A stretch of 64,000 nucleotides of DNA. It comes from a virus. The notes under the pieces were generated by a model that saw only the letters and a program-made list of their open reading frames with translations, had not been told where the DNA came from and searched no databases. The first letter of the stretch is position 1; every line of letters begins with the position of its first letter. Location of the stretch: IMG/VR virus record IMGVR_UViG_3300025133_009669, positions 23,462 to 87,461 of that record; one strand, given 5' to 3'. Positions 1 through 9,269 of the stretch are shown in pieces. The translations under genes and the position numbers were made by a program.

Positions 1-1
1 T

Positions 2-2191
2 CTGACGAAAGCCGGAAGATTTCCGATCGGGCTTCTGAGTATGGCTGAAGCTTTTTTTAAAGAGCATAAGATTGAGTATAAAGTCAAAGATTTAAGGTCA
101 AAGATAAAATATGGACCTGAGATCCCGTTGGTGGTTGGAGATAAATTTGAAGCCAGAGATTATCAGGATAAGGCGATTGTTAAGGCTTATAAAGCTGGAA
201 GCGGAATTATAAAAATGGCCACAGGCTGTCATGCAAAAGGAACTAAGGTTCTTATGTATGATGGGTCAACGAAGAAAGTAGAAGATATAGTCCCCGGAGA
301 TCAGGTTATGGGCCCTGATTCGAAGCCTAGGGCCGTGCTAGAGCTTTGTCGCGGTAGAGATAGGATGGTAAAAATAATACCCACAAAAGGGCAGCCCTTT
401 ACTATCAATCAAGAGCATATACTATCCTTAAAGCGAACTAAGAGAAAAGCTGGGGATAAGTTCGCCGGAAATATAGAGGATATAAGCTTCTCTGACTGGG
501 AGAAGCTAACTCCCTATGGAAAGCATATTAGAAAGCTATATAGAGTTGGCATAGAATTTCCTAAAAAAGATTTACCTATAGAGCCATATTTTCTGGGATT
601 ATCTCTGGAAAATGGAGATCTTGATTTATCTACAGGCACTACTCCTGGGAGTAAGTTTATACCGAATAAATACAAGACCTCAAATCGAGAAGATAGACTT
701 CAAGTATTGGCAGGCCTTATAGACGCAGGCGGCCATTATAATGGAAGGATTTATGATTATGCATCTAAATCTAAAGAATTAGTTAATGACATAGCATTTA
801 TATCAAGAAGCCTAGGTTTAGCTGCATACATAACAAAGCAGGACAAAATTTGTATGAGCAATGACGTTGCAGGGCGTTATAGGGTAACGATTTCTGGAGA
901 TCTAGACATTATTCCCTGCAGGTTGCCCAGAAAAATTGCAAATCCAAGAAGGCAGAAGAAAAATGTATTAGTTACTGGCTTCAAGTATGAGGAGGCTGGC
1001 GAGGATGACTACTTTGGATTCAAAGTAGATTCCGATAATAGGTATTTGCTGGAAGACTTTACCGTTACTCATAATTCTGGAAAAAGCTTTACAATTGCTT
1101 CGTTAGTCGCAAAATATAATATACCAACTGTAGTTTACGTTATTGGAATCGAACTTCTTTATCAAATGAAAGAAACAATTGAGGCCTCTTATGGAATAGA
1201 GTGCGGAATTGTTGGCGGTGGAGAATGTGACACATCAAAGGCGGTAACTATTATGACTATTTGGTCTGCTGCCGCTGCATTTAATAAGAAGATTAAGATA
1301 ACAGATAACGATACAACTGGAGACTCCAAAAAGCATACAGATAAGCTTAACAAAGAGATGGTTAGGAAGCGAGTTCAAGAAGCTCAGCTTTTCATCTTTG
1401 ATGAATGCCAATATGCAGCATCAGAAACTCTTCAGTTTCTTCATAAGGCTAGCGTGTCCGCAAGACATAGGTTCTTGTTCTCGGGAACGCCCTGGAGAGA
1501 TACTGGCGATGATATTCTGATCGAAGCAGTTTCAGGCCCCAGGATAGTTGACGTTAGCGCTACCTTTTTGATCGAAAAGGGATATCTCGTTCAGCCAAAG
1601 ATTTACTTTTTAGACGTACCAGTGATGAGAGGAGTAGGCAAGACTTACCATGATGTCTATAAGAATTACGTTGTAGAAAATGAAGATAGAAATGATCTAA
1701 TTATAAAAGCAGCAAAGCAGTTAGTGAGGCAGGGCAAGAAGGTGCTCATTCTTGTTGTTCGTGTAGGTCACGGAAATATTCTTTTAGAGAAGCTGCAAGA
1801 TGATTTCCGGATAAAGTTTTTAGATGGAACAAAGTCCTCAAAGCTAAGGATGGAGTCGATAGAGGAGATGAAGGCCGGCAAGCTCGACATAATGATAGCC
1901 TCCAAGATCTTCGATCAGGGGGTTGACATTCCAGATCTTGACGCCTTAATTCTTGCCGGCTCAGGAAAGTCCTCTGGTCGGGCCTTGCAGAGGATTGGTC
2001 GAGTAATTAGAAAAGCGGATGGAAAGAAAAAGGCCATTGTTGTTGAGTTTTTTGATAACTGTAAGTACTTAAGAGATCATTCTGAAGCAAGAATAAAAGT
2101 TTATAGAAGCGAATCAGGATTTGATATTAAGAGGCAGAAGAATAAGGCTCCAATGACCTATCCGAAACGTGCCCCAGTAAAATGGGTTTAG
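2..2191 (+). CDS. uvsW: UvsW-like SF2 DNA helicase, 5' partial, with an intein in Walker A
   Basis: ATP-dependent superfamily 2 helicase of the T4 UvsW type, which remodels forks and recombination intermediates. The reading frame is open to the left edge: an ATG lies at position 41, but the upstream codons read TKAGRFPIGLLS, which resembles the UvsW N-terminal domain, so the true start is probably outside the window. The Walker A motif is split (MATG, then SGKSFTIA) by an intein at 227-1075. After splicing the motifs continue with a Walker B-like FIFDECQYA, SGTPWR, and a C-terminal helicase domain with SKIFDQGVDIPDLD and QRIGRVIRK. The family is clear; the exact role is inferred from T4. Confidence 0.82.
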   Translation: MTKAGRFPIGLLSMAEAFFKEHKIEYKVKDLRSKIKYGPEIPLVVGDKFEARDYQDKAIVKAYKAGSGIIKMATGCHAKGTKVLMYDGSTKKVEDIVPGDQVMGPDSKPRAVLELCRGRDRMVKIIPTKGQPFTINQEHILSLKRTKRKAGDKFAGNIEDISFSDWEKLTPYGKHIRKLYRVGIEFPKKDLPIEPYFLGLSLENGDLDLSTGTTPGSKFIPNKYKTSNREDRLQVLAGLIDAGGHYNGRIYDYASKSKELVNDIAFISRSLGLAAYITKQDKICMSNDVAGRYRVTISGDLDIIPCRLPRKIANPRRQKKNVLVTGFKYEEAGEDDYFGFKVDSDNRYLLEDFTVTHNSGKSFTIASLVAKYNIPTVVYVIGIELLYQMKETIEASYGIECGIVGGGECDTSKAVTIMTIWSAAAAFNKKIKITDNDTTGDSKKHTDKLNKEMVRKRVQEAQLFIFDECQYAASETLQFLHKASVSARHRFLFSGTPWRDTGDDILIEAVSGPRIVDVSATFLIEKGYLVQPKIYFLDVPVMRGVGKTYHDVYKNYVVENEDRNDLIIKAAKQLVRQGKKVLILVVRVGHGNILLEKLQDDFRIKFLDGTKSSKLRMESIEEMKAGKLDIMIASKIFDQGVDIPDLDALILAGSGKSSGRALQRIGRVIRKADGKKKAIVVEFFDNCKYLRDHSEARIKVYRSESGFDIKRQKNKAPMTYPKRAPVKWV
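227..1075 (+). other. Intein in the helicase Walker A motif (283 aa)
   Basis: In-frame insertion starting with Cys (CHAKGTKVLMYDGS) and ending VTHN before a Ser +1 residue. Block B-like INQEHILSL is visible. A LAGLIDADG-type endonuclease region is present but looks worn: the first motif reads LGLSLENGD and the second LAGLIDAGG, where the usual catalytic Asp is Gly. Splicing should be intact, while homing activity may be lost. It interrupts the ATP-binding loop, so the helicase needs splicing to work. Confidence 0.9.
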
Positions 2192-2281
2192 CCCTACTGT
2201 CTTAGCTGCAAGACAAAATATCTGTAAATTTATAGGTCCTATCTGATTTTTCCCGTATGATATATCCATCGGGAGGGCCCT

Positions 2282-2881
2282 ATGGATCAAGACGAATTTT
2301 ATCAAAAAATTCCAGAATGGATTTCCAAGCCTAAGGATACGTGGAATCACATAACTCTTATGGCGTACTTTTGTCACAAGTATGAAAAAGTACACGGAGT
2401 TCGGTTTAGGCTGGTCAGATGGCAATCTGACCCAGGAAAAGGAAAAGAAAGTAGGGACTTCGCCAAGTTATTCAAAACATTGGCGCCAGAAGGCTATTCT
2501 GCACTTCCTGCGTTAAAGAAGAAAGAGATAAGAGCTCAAACAAACATCAAGATATATAACTATATAAATTGGATTTTTGATTATAAGTTTAGGCGTGGCG
2601 ATCGTTCTGTTACAGGAACAAAACTTTTTCTTTTGCCATCCATGATTAATGAATTTGAAAGAATGTACTCTACTTTCTTAAAGAAAAAGCAGTCAACAAA
2701 TAAATTCGAGATTCTTCTAAAATGGGCAAAGCTGGAGACTCCGACAATATTTGAGCATCATCAGGTTGAACATCCTGAGGATGTAGGTATGATAAAAACA
2801 TATGCGGAAAGCTATCATTTGGAAGACGGTTCTGTTGAGCTTATGTTTTTAGATAAGGCCAAAGGATTAGGTTTAATATGA
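2282..2881 (+). CDS. Hypothetical protein in the replication operon
   Basis: 199 residues, unrecognised. Soluble, basic and aromatic-rich, with no signal peptide or membrane segment. It lies between the UvsW-like helicase and the helicase-loader genes, preceded by a GGGAGG ribosome site, and its stop overlaps the next start (ATGA). A role as a replication or recombination accessory is suggested only by position. Confidence 0.75.
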   Translation: MDQDEFYQKIPEWISKPKDTWNHITLMAYFCHKYEKVHGVRFRLVRWQSDPGKGKESRDFAKLFKTLAPEGYSALPALKKKEIRAQTNIKIYNYINWIFDYKFRRGDRSVTGTKLFLLPSMINEFERMYSTFLKKKQSTNKFEILLKWAKLETPTIFEHHQVEHPEDVGMIKTYAESYHLEDGSVELMFLDKAKGLGLI

Positions 2882-3324
2882 AGGAAAAGAAAACTCTAGA
2901 AAATATGGAGGTGACCCTCTATATGGACGGAGGTTGGGAAGTCTCTGGAAAGGTGGAAAAGGTAGACCCCGATAAATTTATTATCGAAAGCAATGGCTCT
3001 CTCGTTATGGCCTTTAGAGATAAAATCTCATGCTTGGCAGTCTCTGAAGGACAGAGGGCAGCCAAGCCAGGGCCCGCTGTTCAATTCCAGCAAAAGAAGG
3101 ACGAGCAACCAGAGGACTTAGAAGGCCCCTTTCCGATGAATGGTCTAATGTATGATGAGACCTCTATGTCTATTCCTGCTACTCTTCTTGGCAAGTCTAG
3201 GGCTCAATTTGATTCTGATGATGACTTATCTGTCTTTTATCCAGGCGGAGCAGGGATCTCTGATTCAAAGGATGGCTCTAGCTCTAATATCTCTTTCGGA
3301 ATAGAAGATGATTCCGAAGAATAA
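2878..3324 (+). CDS. Small protein with an Hfq/LSm-like N-terminal domain
   Basis: 148 residues. Residues 8-57 resemble an Sm fold. A VTLYMDGGWEVSGKVEKVD stretch matches the Sm1 pattern (hydrophobic strands around a Gly, then G-x-V and D-x-F), and MAFRDKISCLAV sits where Hfq has its KHAI Sm2 motif. The rest is acidic and low in complexity, probably a disordered tail. It overlaps the upstream stop (ATGA) and the loader downstream by 17 bases. If the fold is right it may bind RNA or act as a ring-forming accessory factor. The similarity is by eye and should be tested by structure prediction. Confidence 0.6.
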   Translation: MKEKKTLENMEVTLYMDGGWEVSGKVEKVDPDKFIIESNGSLVMAFRDKISCLAVSEGQRAAKPGPAVQFQQKKDEQPEDLEGPFPMNGLMYDETSMSIPATLLGKSRAQFDSDDDLSVFYPGGAGISDSKDGSSSNISFGIEDDSEE

Positions 3325-3985
3325 GCTGGACAGAATAAAGGAAAAGGTATTGGCGGAATGCGATAGCTGCTCCAGAGAGGGGTGCCCTAGGTGCTTGTCT
3401 AAGGCGTCAAGGCTTGACCGATACTATATTGCGGATATTCCTGTGGAATATTGGTCGCTTTCTTTCAGGGATTTTGCCGGTGATCCGAACTTTAAAGCCT
3501 TAATAAAAGAAAAGATGAAGAATATAGACTCCCTATATGATTCGGGTAAATCTTTTATGTTCGCTGGAAATCTTGGAACCGGAAAAACGTATACCGCATG
3601 TTGCATCTTAAAAAGGGCTGTGAGCACAGGCTATTCTGGCCTTTATACTACAATGGCAGATGTTGTAGCAAATATGTTATCTCGCGAAATTGATACTTCA
3701 AGATATTATGCAGAATTAACTGGAAAGGACTTCTTGGTTATTGATGAATTTAGTTCACATTGGATCTTTCCATCAGAAAAAGCAGAGCAACTATTCGGGA
3801 CTTCAATAGAGTATGTCTTAAGAACTAGGTTTCAAAATCAGCTACCAACGATACTGTGTACAAACGATAGCGATGTAGACAAGATCTTTGGAGGCTTTAA
3901 CGCTAAGTCATTTAAATCACTACGCAGTCATCATGTAGAATTTTTCGTCGTAGGCGGAAAAGATCATAGGAGAAAGAATGCTTGA
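3308..3985 (+). CDS. DnaC-like helicase loader (AAA+ ATPase)
   Basis: 225 residues. Walker A GNLGTGKTY is near residues 86-94 and Walker B FLVIDEF near 145. Before them lies a Cys cluster (CDSCSREGCPRC) that could bind zinc. This layout is that of DnaC/DnaI-type loaders, which place the replicative helicase on DNA. The gene overlaps its upstream neighbour and the DnaB-like helicase gene downstream, consistent with a loader-helicase pair. An IstB-like ATPase is the alternative, but there is no transposase nearby. Confidence 0.82.
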   Translation: MIPKNKLDRIKEKVLAECDSCSREGCPRCLSKASRLDRYYIADIPVEYWSLSFRDFAGDPNFKALIKEKMKNIDSLYDSGKSFMFAGNLGTGKTYTACCILKRAVSTGYSGLYTTMADVVANMLSREIDTSRYYAELTGKDFLVIDEFSSHWIFPSEKAEQLFGTSIEYVLRTRFQNQLPTILCTNDSDVDKIFGGFNAKSFKSLRSHHVEFFVVGGKDHRRKNA

Positions 3986-5345
3986 TGCCAAAATTTTAAA
4001 TTGGATGATGCAAGGTTCCTCCAATTTGAATGACGTATATAGAGAAGTTCAGCCAGACCTCCTTAGGTCTATCTTTCTTTCGAAATATAAGGCTAGCTTT
4101 ATTAGTATTGACGATTATTATTCGAGACATAAAATTCCGCCTTCTTATACAGTTCTTAAGAAGATCCTTATTAATGAAGGTGAAGATCCGGACATTCTCG
4201 ATTTTGTCGAAGACAAGGAGTGTCAGGGAAATGAGGTAGGCTTTTATCTCGATGAGATTAAGCAAAGATATAATAAGTTTTTAATCGCAAAGCTTGCAGA
4301 GAAGGCCGAAGAAATAGAGGAGAATGACGAGGGCCTAGAGGACTTTAATGATGAGCTGAAAAAAACCATCTCTAAGACGGAAAGGCTTTATAAGAGCGAT
4401 GTTTTTACTCAAGGAGATATAACTGATTCTGTAGGCCAGAGGATTGACAACTATCTGTATACAAAAGAGAATCCTGATGAGATCAAAGGCTTTCTTTCTG
4501 GCTATCAAGAGATAGATGATTATACATGGGGAGTTAAAGACTCTGAAATGTTAGTGATAGCTGGAGCGAGCTCATCTGGCAAGTCTATGTTAATGCAGTG
4601 TATGGCTGTTAATGCGTGGCTTGGCAGCAACGTTCCATCCGAAGGAATTGTTGGTCATAATGACGGGAAAGACGTACTTATGATTACTCTTGAGATGAGT
4701 AAGAAGCAATATGAGGCGCGAGTAGACGCAAACGTCGCCAAGGTTAGGCATAGAGGAATTGTCCGAGCGCAATTATCTGCCGAAGAGAAGCTTCGATGGG
4801 ATAGCTGCCTTGAGTTCCAAAAGAATTATGATAAAAAATTCTATATATTGGATATGCCTCGCGGAACTACGATGGGTGAAATTGAAGCAAAATATGAAAC
4901 GTTGCTTGGCGAATTTACTCCTGATGCAGTATTTATAGATTACCTGCAGCTAATGAAACCGACGGTTGGGCAGAAGGGCCAAGACTGGCTGGACGTAGGC
5001 CATGTCTCGGAAGAATTGCATGAATTTTGCAGAAAGAAAAATAAGCCAGTCGTAACTGCTGCTCAGAGGAAGACTGCACAGAAGAAGTCTGGAGGAAAAA
5101 GAATTGATGACGTAAATCTTGAAGACTTAGGGCGAAGCAAGATGATTGGAGATAATGCGGCGATCGTAATGATCATTGCAAATCGAGAAGACGAGCATCT
5201 TAGAGAAGACATGGAAATTCATCTAGTAAAGAATAGAGATGGAGCAAAGGGAAAGGTTCTTCTGCGAAAAGATTTTGCAAGATCCCGCATAGAAGCACTT
5301 CCTGATAATTGGACAGAGAGCTTTGGCGAGGAAAATGAACTCTAA
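3978..5345 (+). CDS. dnaB: DnaB-like replicative DNA helicase
   Basis: 455 residues, the usual DnaB/T4 gp41 size. The RecA-type core has Walker A AGASSSGKSM near residue 195, Walker B AVFIDYLQLM, AAQRKT (motif H3-like), and a final HLVKNRDGAKG with the arginine-finger region. The short N-terminal part lacks a clear primase-like domain. It would unwind the phage fork with the loader encoded just upstream. No intein is present here, unlike many phage DnaB genes. Confidence 0.9.
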   Translation: MLDAKILNWMMQGSSNLNDVYREVQPDLLRSIFLSKYKASFISIDDYYSRHKIPPSYTVLKKILINEGEDPDILDFVEDKECQGNEVGFYLDEIKQRYNKFLIAKLAEKAEEIEENDEGLEDFNDELKKTISKTERLYKSDVFTQGDITDSVGQRIDNYLYTKENPDEIKGFLSGYQEIDDYTWGVKDSEMLVIAGASSSGKSMLMQCMAVNAWLGSNVPSEGIVGHNDGKDVLMITLEMSKKQYEARVDANVAKVRHRGIVRAQLSAEEKLRWDSCLEFQKNYDKKFYILDMPRGTTMGEIEAKYETLLGEFTPDAVFIDYLQLMKPTVGQKGQDWLDVGHVSEELHEFCRKKNKPVVTAAQRKTAQKKSGGKRIDDVNLEDLGRSKMIGDNAAIVMIIANREDEHLREDMEIHLVKNRDGAKGKVLLRKDFARSRIEALPDNWTESFGEENEL

Positions 5346-5646
5346 TAATAAGATCTTGAAAACATTAAGAAAAGATGACATCGTGGTGATTGAGACTAGC
5401 TTAGATATAAGCTATGGAGAGGCCGCAAGATACCTTATAAGGAAAGTCGATAAAAAGAGTCGATCATTATCGGTTTTATCTTTAGAGCCTTTTTTCTTTG
5501 GAAAAGAGCAAGTAGAGGCCCCGGTTCTAATGATGCCTTTTTCGATGATCAAGAAGATCAAGCACGGAAACAAAAATGATCTCTTGTTCCTGTTTGATCA
5601 GATTAAAAATCCGCACATTATGGAGGCAATCAGGGGTCTTAAATGA
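5335..5646 (+). CDS. Hypothetical protein
   Basis: 103 residues, unrecognised. The ATG at 5335 has GAGG just upstream. A longer reading from a TTG at 5323 is possible but less likely. It overlaps the end of the helicase gene and its own stop overlaps the next start. Strand-rich in the middle, no cysteines, no membrane segment. Operon context suggests expression with the replisome. Confidence 0.65.
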   Translation: MNSNNKILKTLRKDDIVVIETSLDISYGEAARYLIRKVDKKSRSLSVLSLEPFFFGKEQVEAPVLMMPFSMIKKIKHGNKNDLLFLFDQIKNPHIMEAIRGLK

Positions 5647-5828
5647 GAGAGGATAAAGTTGGGCATATAAAGAACATAATGTTTGATGATGAAACGAAAA
5701 ATATGGAAATAACCCTTATCATAACAGACAATAAGTTTAAGAAAAAAATTCTGAGAGACTTTTCTCTAGCAGGAAAGCTTAAGTTTGAGGAAGACAAAGT
5801 GATCTACATTACTAATATAACGGAATAA
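5643..5828 (+). CDS. Small hypothetical protein
   Basis: 61 residues, charged, unrecognised. The start overlaps the previous stop (ATGA), so it is probably translationally coupled. It alternates charged and hydrophobic residues like a small beta-rich domain. Confidence 0.6.
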   Translation: MREDKVGHIKNIMFDDETKNMEITLIITDNKFKKKILRDFSLAGKLKFEEDKVIYITNITE

Positions 5829-5832
5829 ACTA

Positions 5833-6120
5833 ATGGCTATCTATAAATATAGATGTAACCTCTGCTCCTCTGTAGAGGTATTTAATATTTCTATAAAAAA
5901 ATATGCGCAGTTAAGTCAGGAAGACGCTTTTGGCAAGATGATTTGCAAGAATTGTAACAAATTATCTGAGTTCACCAGAACCTTTGGGGTCTCTTCTAGT
6001 AAGATAGAAAAAGACAGAGAGGAGACGATGAGGCAGATAAAGGAAGACTCTAGAAGGATTGTTCAGAGTATTAAAAGCGGAAACACAAAAACCATCAGAA
6101 ATATTTACGGAGAAGAATAA
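5833..6120 (+). CDS. Zinc-ribbon protein (FmdB-like)
   Basis: 95 residues. The N-terminal half has two CxxC pairs (YRCNLCSS and ICKNCNKL) in the spacing of FmdB/CxxC zinc ribbons, starting with the typical MAIYKYRC. The C-terminal half is a charged helix. Such proteins are often small regulators. Its stop overlaps the start of prkA (TAATG), linking replication genes to the PrkA operon. Confidence 0.72.
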   Translation: MAIYKYRCNLCSSVEVFNISIKKYAQLSQEDAFGKMICKNCNKLSEFTRTFGVSSSKIEKDREETMRQIKEDSRRIVQSIKSGNTKTIRNIYGEE

Positions 6121-8039
6121 TGCCGCGGAAGAAAAAGAAGAGTCTTTTGGAGGCTCTGAGCAGCCACGTTAACGCAGAAAGCGCCTTGGAGTGGGAGGGT
6201 ACTTTGGCCGAGTATGTGGAGATGATTGTAGAGAGTCCCAGCCTGCATAGAAGCGCTCACCAGCGAGTTCTCGATATGATTGAGCTTGCTGGAACCGAAA
6301 GAAATGAGGATGGACTTATTACTAAGTATAAGTTTTTTGAGCAAGACTTATTTGGAATTGAAGAGTCTATTTCTGAGATAATGTCATATCTTCGGGCAGC
6401 GGCAGCCGGAAGTGAAGTCTCTAGGCGGATCCTTCTTATGTACGGCCCCACTTCATCCGGAAAGTCTCAGCTTGCAGTTCTCTTAAAGAAGGGTCTTGAG
6501 CATTACTCTAAGACAGACGCAGGAAGGACCTACTGCCTAACTGATTCTCCGATGTATGAGGATCCCCTGTGTGCGATTCCAATGGAGTTGCGCCCCAGGT
6601 TCAAAGAGGAGTATGGAATTAAGATAGACGGAGTTCTTAGTCCATACATGGATCTCGTTCTCAGGGAGACTTATGGCGGAGACTTCCTCAAGCTCCCCGT
6701 TAAGCGATTCTTTTTCTCAGAACAGTCCCGAGTTGGAATCGGAACCTTTGTTCCATCAGATAAGAAGAGCCAAGATATTTCAGAGCTAGTTGGCTCCATG
6801 GATCTTAGTAAGATTGGAGAATATGGCTCAGAATCAGACCCTAGAGCGTATCGATTCGACGGAGAGCTAAACGTAGCAAATCGAGGTGTTATGGAATTCG
6901 TTGAGATGCTCAAGGTAGATCAGAAGTTCCTATATGTGCTCTTAACTCTTGCGCAAGAAAAGAATATCAAGACTGGCCGCTTCCCATTTATATATGCCGA
7001 TGAGTTCTTGCTTGCACATAGTAATGAGACCGAGTACATGAGGTTCTTGGCAAAGGATGAAATGGAAGCGCTTCATGATAGGATTATTGTTGTCAAGGTT
7101 CCTTACAACCTAACTGTTTCAGAGGAAATAAGGATTTACGAGAAGCTAATTGGCCAAGCACGGTTTGACGGAGTTCATATTGCACCATATACACTACATT
7201 GCGCAGCAATGTTCGCAGTTCTGTCTCGTCTAAAGGATTCAAAGCATGAAGGTCTAACCAACTTGAGCAAGATGAAGCTTTACGATGGAGAAGATGTAGA
7301 GGGATTCTCCAAGGTTGATGTTCCTGTTCTTAAACGAGAGTTTGATGCGGAAGGTATGACTGGCGTTTCTCCGAGATATGTTATAAACAGAATTTCTTCG
7401 ATGCTAGCAGAAGAAGGATCTGATTGCGTCACTCCAATCGACGTGATTAGGGCAATTCGAGATGGCTTTAGCAGCAACCCCAAGCTAGATAGAAAAGAAA
7501 TCGACAGACTAGAGAACATTCTTACTACAGTTATTGAAGAATATAGCAAGATGGCTAGAAATGAGGTTCAAAAGGCATTCTTCGTCAACTTTGAAGAAGA
7601 AGTTCAGAGTCTGCTTTCAAATTACATGGATCATGTAGGAGCATATCTTGATAACACTAATCTTCTAGATGATTGGGGTGAGCCGAGCGAACCTAATGAA
7701 AGGCTTATGCGCTCAATTGAAGAGAAGGTTGGTATTTCCGAGACAGGAAAGAAGTCTTTCCGCCAAGAAGTCTACCGTAAGATGCTTCGCTCTGCCTCTG
7801 CAGGGGGCAAGGATTACAACTACAAGGATCACGTCAAGCTTCGTGAGGCTCTGGAGAAGCAGCTCTTCGATGAGAGGCAGGATGTAATTAGGCTAACTGT
7901 TAGCACAAGAAACCCCGATGAGGACGAGCTAAAGAAAATTAATGTTGTAATAAAGACTCTATGCGATAAGCATGGATACACCGCTAAGAGCGCGAATAAG
8001 CTGTTGAGGTACGTAAGCTCATTGATGGCCAGGAACTAA
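6120..8039 (+). CDS. prkA: PrkA-family serine protein kinase (AAA+)
   Basis: 639 residues, full length for PrkA. Walker A GPTSSGKS is at residues 109-116, followed by YCLTDSPMYEDPL, ADEFLLAHSNETEY and the Arg-rich PrkA regions (TGVSPRYVINRIS). The C-terminal PrkA domain is complete. In bacteria PrkA works with YeaH (DUF444) and SpoVR in sporulation, stationary phase or nitrogen stress, and both partners follow here. The gene is 1 base from yeaH. Finding the whole module on a phage-like contig is unusual. Confidence 0.9.
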   Translation: MPRKKKKSLLEALSSHVNAESALEWEGTLAEYVEMIVESPSLHRSAHQRVLDMIELAGTERNEDGLITKYKFFEQDLFGIEESISEIMSYLRAAAAGSEVSRRILLMYGPTSSGKSQLAVLLKKGLEHYSKTDAGRTYCLTDSPMYEDPLCAIPMELRPRFKEEYGIKIDGVLSPYMDLVLRETYGGDFLKLPVKRFFFSEQSRVGIGTFVPSDKKSQDISELVGSMDLSKIGEYGSESDPRAYRFDGELNVANRGVMEFVEMLKVDQKFLYVLLTLAQEKNIKTGRFPFIYADEFLLAHSNETEYMRFLAKDEMEALHDRIIVVKVPYNLTVSEEIRIYEKLIGQARFDGVHIAPYTLHCAAMFAVLSRLKDSKHEGLTNLSKMKLYDGEDVEGFSKVDVPVLKREFDAEGMTGVSPRYVINRISSMLAEEGSDCVTPIDVIRAIRDGFSSNPKLDRKEIDRLENILTTVIEEYSKMARNEVQKAFFVNFEEEVQSLLSNYMDHVGAYLDNTNLLDDWGEPSEPNERLMRSIEEKVGISETGKKSFRQEVYRKMLRSASAGGKDYNYKDHVKLREALEKQLFDERQDVIRLTVSTRNPDEDELKKINVVIKTLCDKHGYTAKSANKLLRYVSSLMARN

Positions 8040-8040
8040 C

Positions 8041-9228
8041 ATGTCCAAAAAGTCAGGTACAGGCGAAGGCCTGTCAGACATATGGAGGCTTAAGCAAAGA
8101 GGAAAGAGAGACTCCGATAGGCATAAAAAGCTTATCAACGATGCCATTAGGAAGAACGGAAAGGATCTGATTACAGAATATAATATTATTCAATCAGATG
8201 GCGATAAAAAGATTAAAGTTCCAATTCGTTTTTTGGATCGCTATAAGTTTAAATATGGAAAGCTTAAGGATAGATCTGGAACAGGTCAGGGGCTTGACGT
8301 AAATTCTGGGGATAAATACCGAATAAAAAAAGGCAAGAAAAAGGCCAAAGCAGGAAATAAGGCAGGAGACAAAGAGGGAGAGATTGCTTTTGAGGCAGAA
8401 GTTTCTATAGACGAGCTTGTAGATATTCTTTTGGATGAACTAAACCTTCCTTGGATGGAGCCGAATAAAAGTTCTGCAATAGAAGTAGAGACGGAAGAGC
8501 TAGCCTCTGTGGAAAGAAAGGGTATATATCCAGATTTAGATCTAAAGAAAACATTGATCGAAAATCTAAGGCGAAATGCGGCCAAGGGTGACGCCAAAAT
8601 TGGTGGGATTAATGAAAACGACTTAAGATATAGGTCGTGGGAGACTAACACAGAATATCATTCAAATGCTGCGGTATATCTTATGATGGATCGAAGCGGC
8701 TCTATGAGTGAAGAGAAGCGTTATATAGCCAAGAGCTTTTACTTTTGGATGGTCCAGTTTCTCAAAAGACGATATAAGAAGATAACCCTGGTTTTTATTG
8801 CTCACGACACCAAAGCTCATAAGGTAGAGGAGAAGGACTTCTTTAACGTTACAAGCGGAGGCGGCACCAAGTGTAGCTCTGCCTTTAAGATGGCGTACGA
8901 ACATATGGTCGCAAACCATCCTCCTGAGACATATAATAACTACGTTTTTGAATTTTCAGACGGAGATAATTTTGGCGTTGACAACCAATTGGTCTTAGAG
9001 TATGTAGAGAAGATGCTGCCACTTGTTCGGGCTATAGGCTATGGTGAAATTATTCCAGATGACGAATACACATGGAGCACTGAAGAGAATCGGCTATCAA
9101 CTCTTTTAGAAAAAGAGGTAAAGAGAACGAGGTTTGTTTCTATTCGAGTTACCTCTAGAGATCAGGTTTTTGATGCGCTTAAAATGTTCTTTAATATCGA
9201 TGGTAAGGCTGTAAAGGCAAAAACATAA
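8041..9228 (+). CDS. yeaH: YeaH/YhbH family protein (DUF444, VWA domain)
   Basis: 395 residues. The N-terminal part is basic and ends near an acidic linker. The C-terminal VWA domain carries the MIDAS motif DRSGS at residue 217 onward, then TSGGGTKCSSAF and FEFSDGDNF. This is the DUF444 pattern of YeaH and YhbH, which act as partners of the PrkA kinase. It directly follows prkA. Confidence 0.88.
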   Translation: MSKKSGTGEGLSDIWRLKQRGKRDSDRHKKLINDAIRKNGKDLITEYNIIQSDGDKKIKVPIRFLDRYKFKYGKLKDRSGTGQGLDVNSGDKYRIKKGKKKAKAGNKAGDKEGEIAFEAEVSIDELVDILLDELNLPWMEPNKSSAIEVETEELASVERKGIYPDLDLKKTLIENLRRNAAKGDAKIGGINENDLRYRSWETNTEYHSNAAVYLMMDRSGSMSEEKRYIAKSFYFWMVQFLKRRYKKITLVFIAHDTKAHKVEEKDFFNVTSGGGTKCSSAFKMAYEHMVANHPPETYNNYVFEFSDGDNFGVDNQLVLEYVEKMLPLVRAIGYGEIIPDDEYTWSTEENRLSTLLEKEVKRTRFVSIRVTSRDQVFDALKMFFNIDGKAVKAKT

Positions 9229-9269
9229 ATATATAGCGTTTAATTGTCACGGTTTAGCGGTCTGAATCA

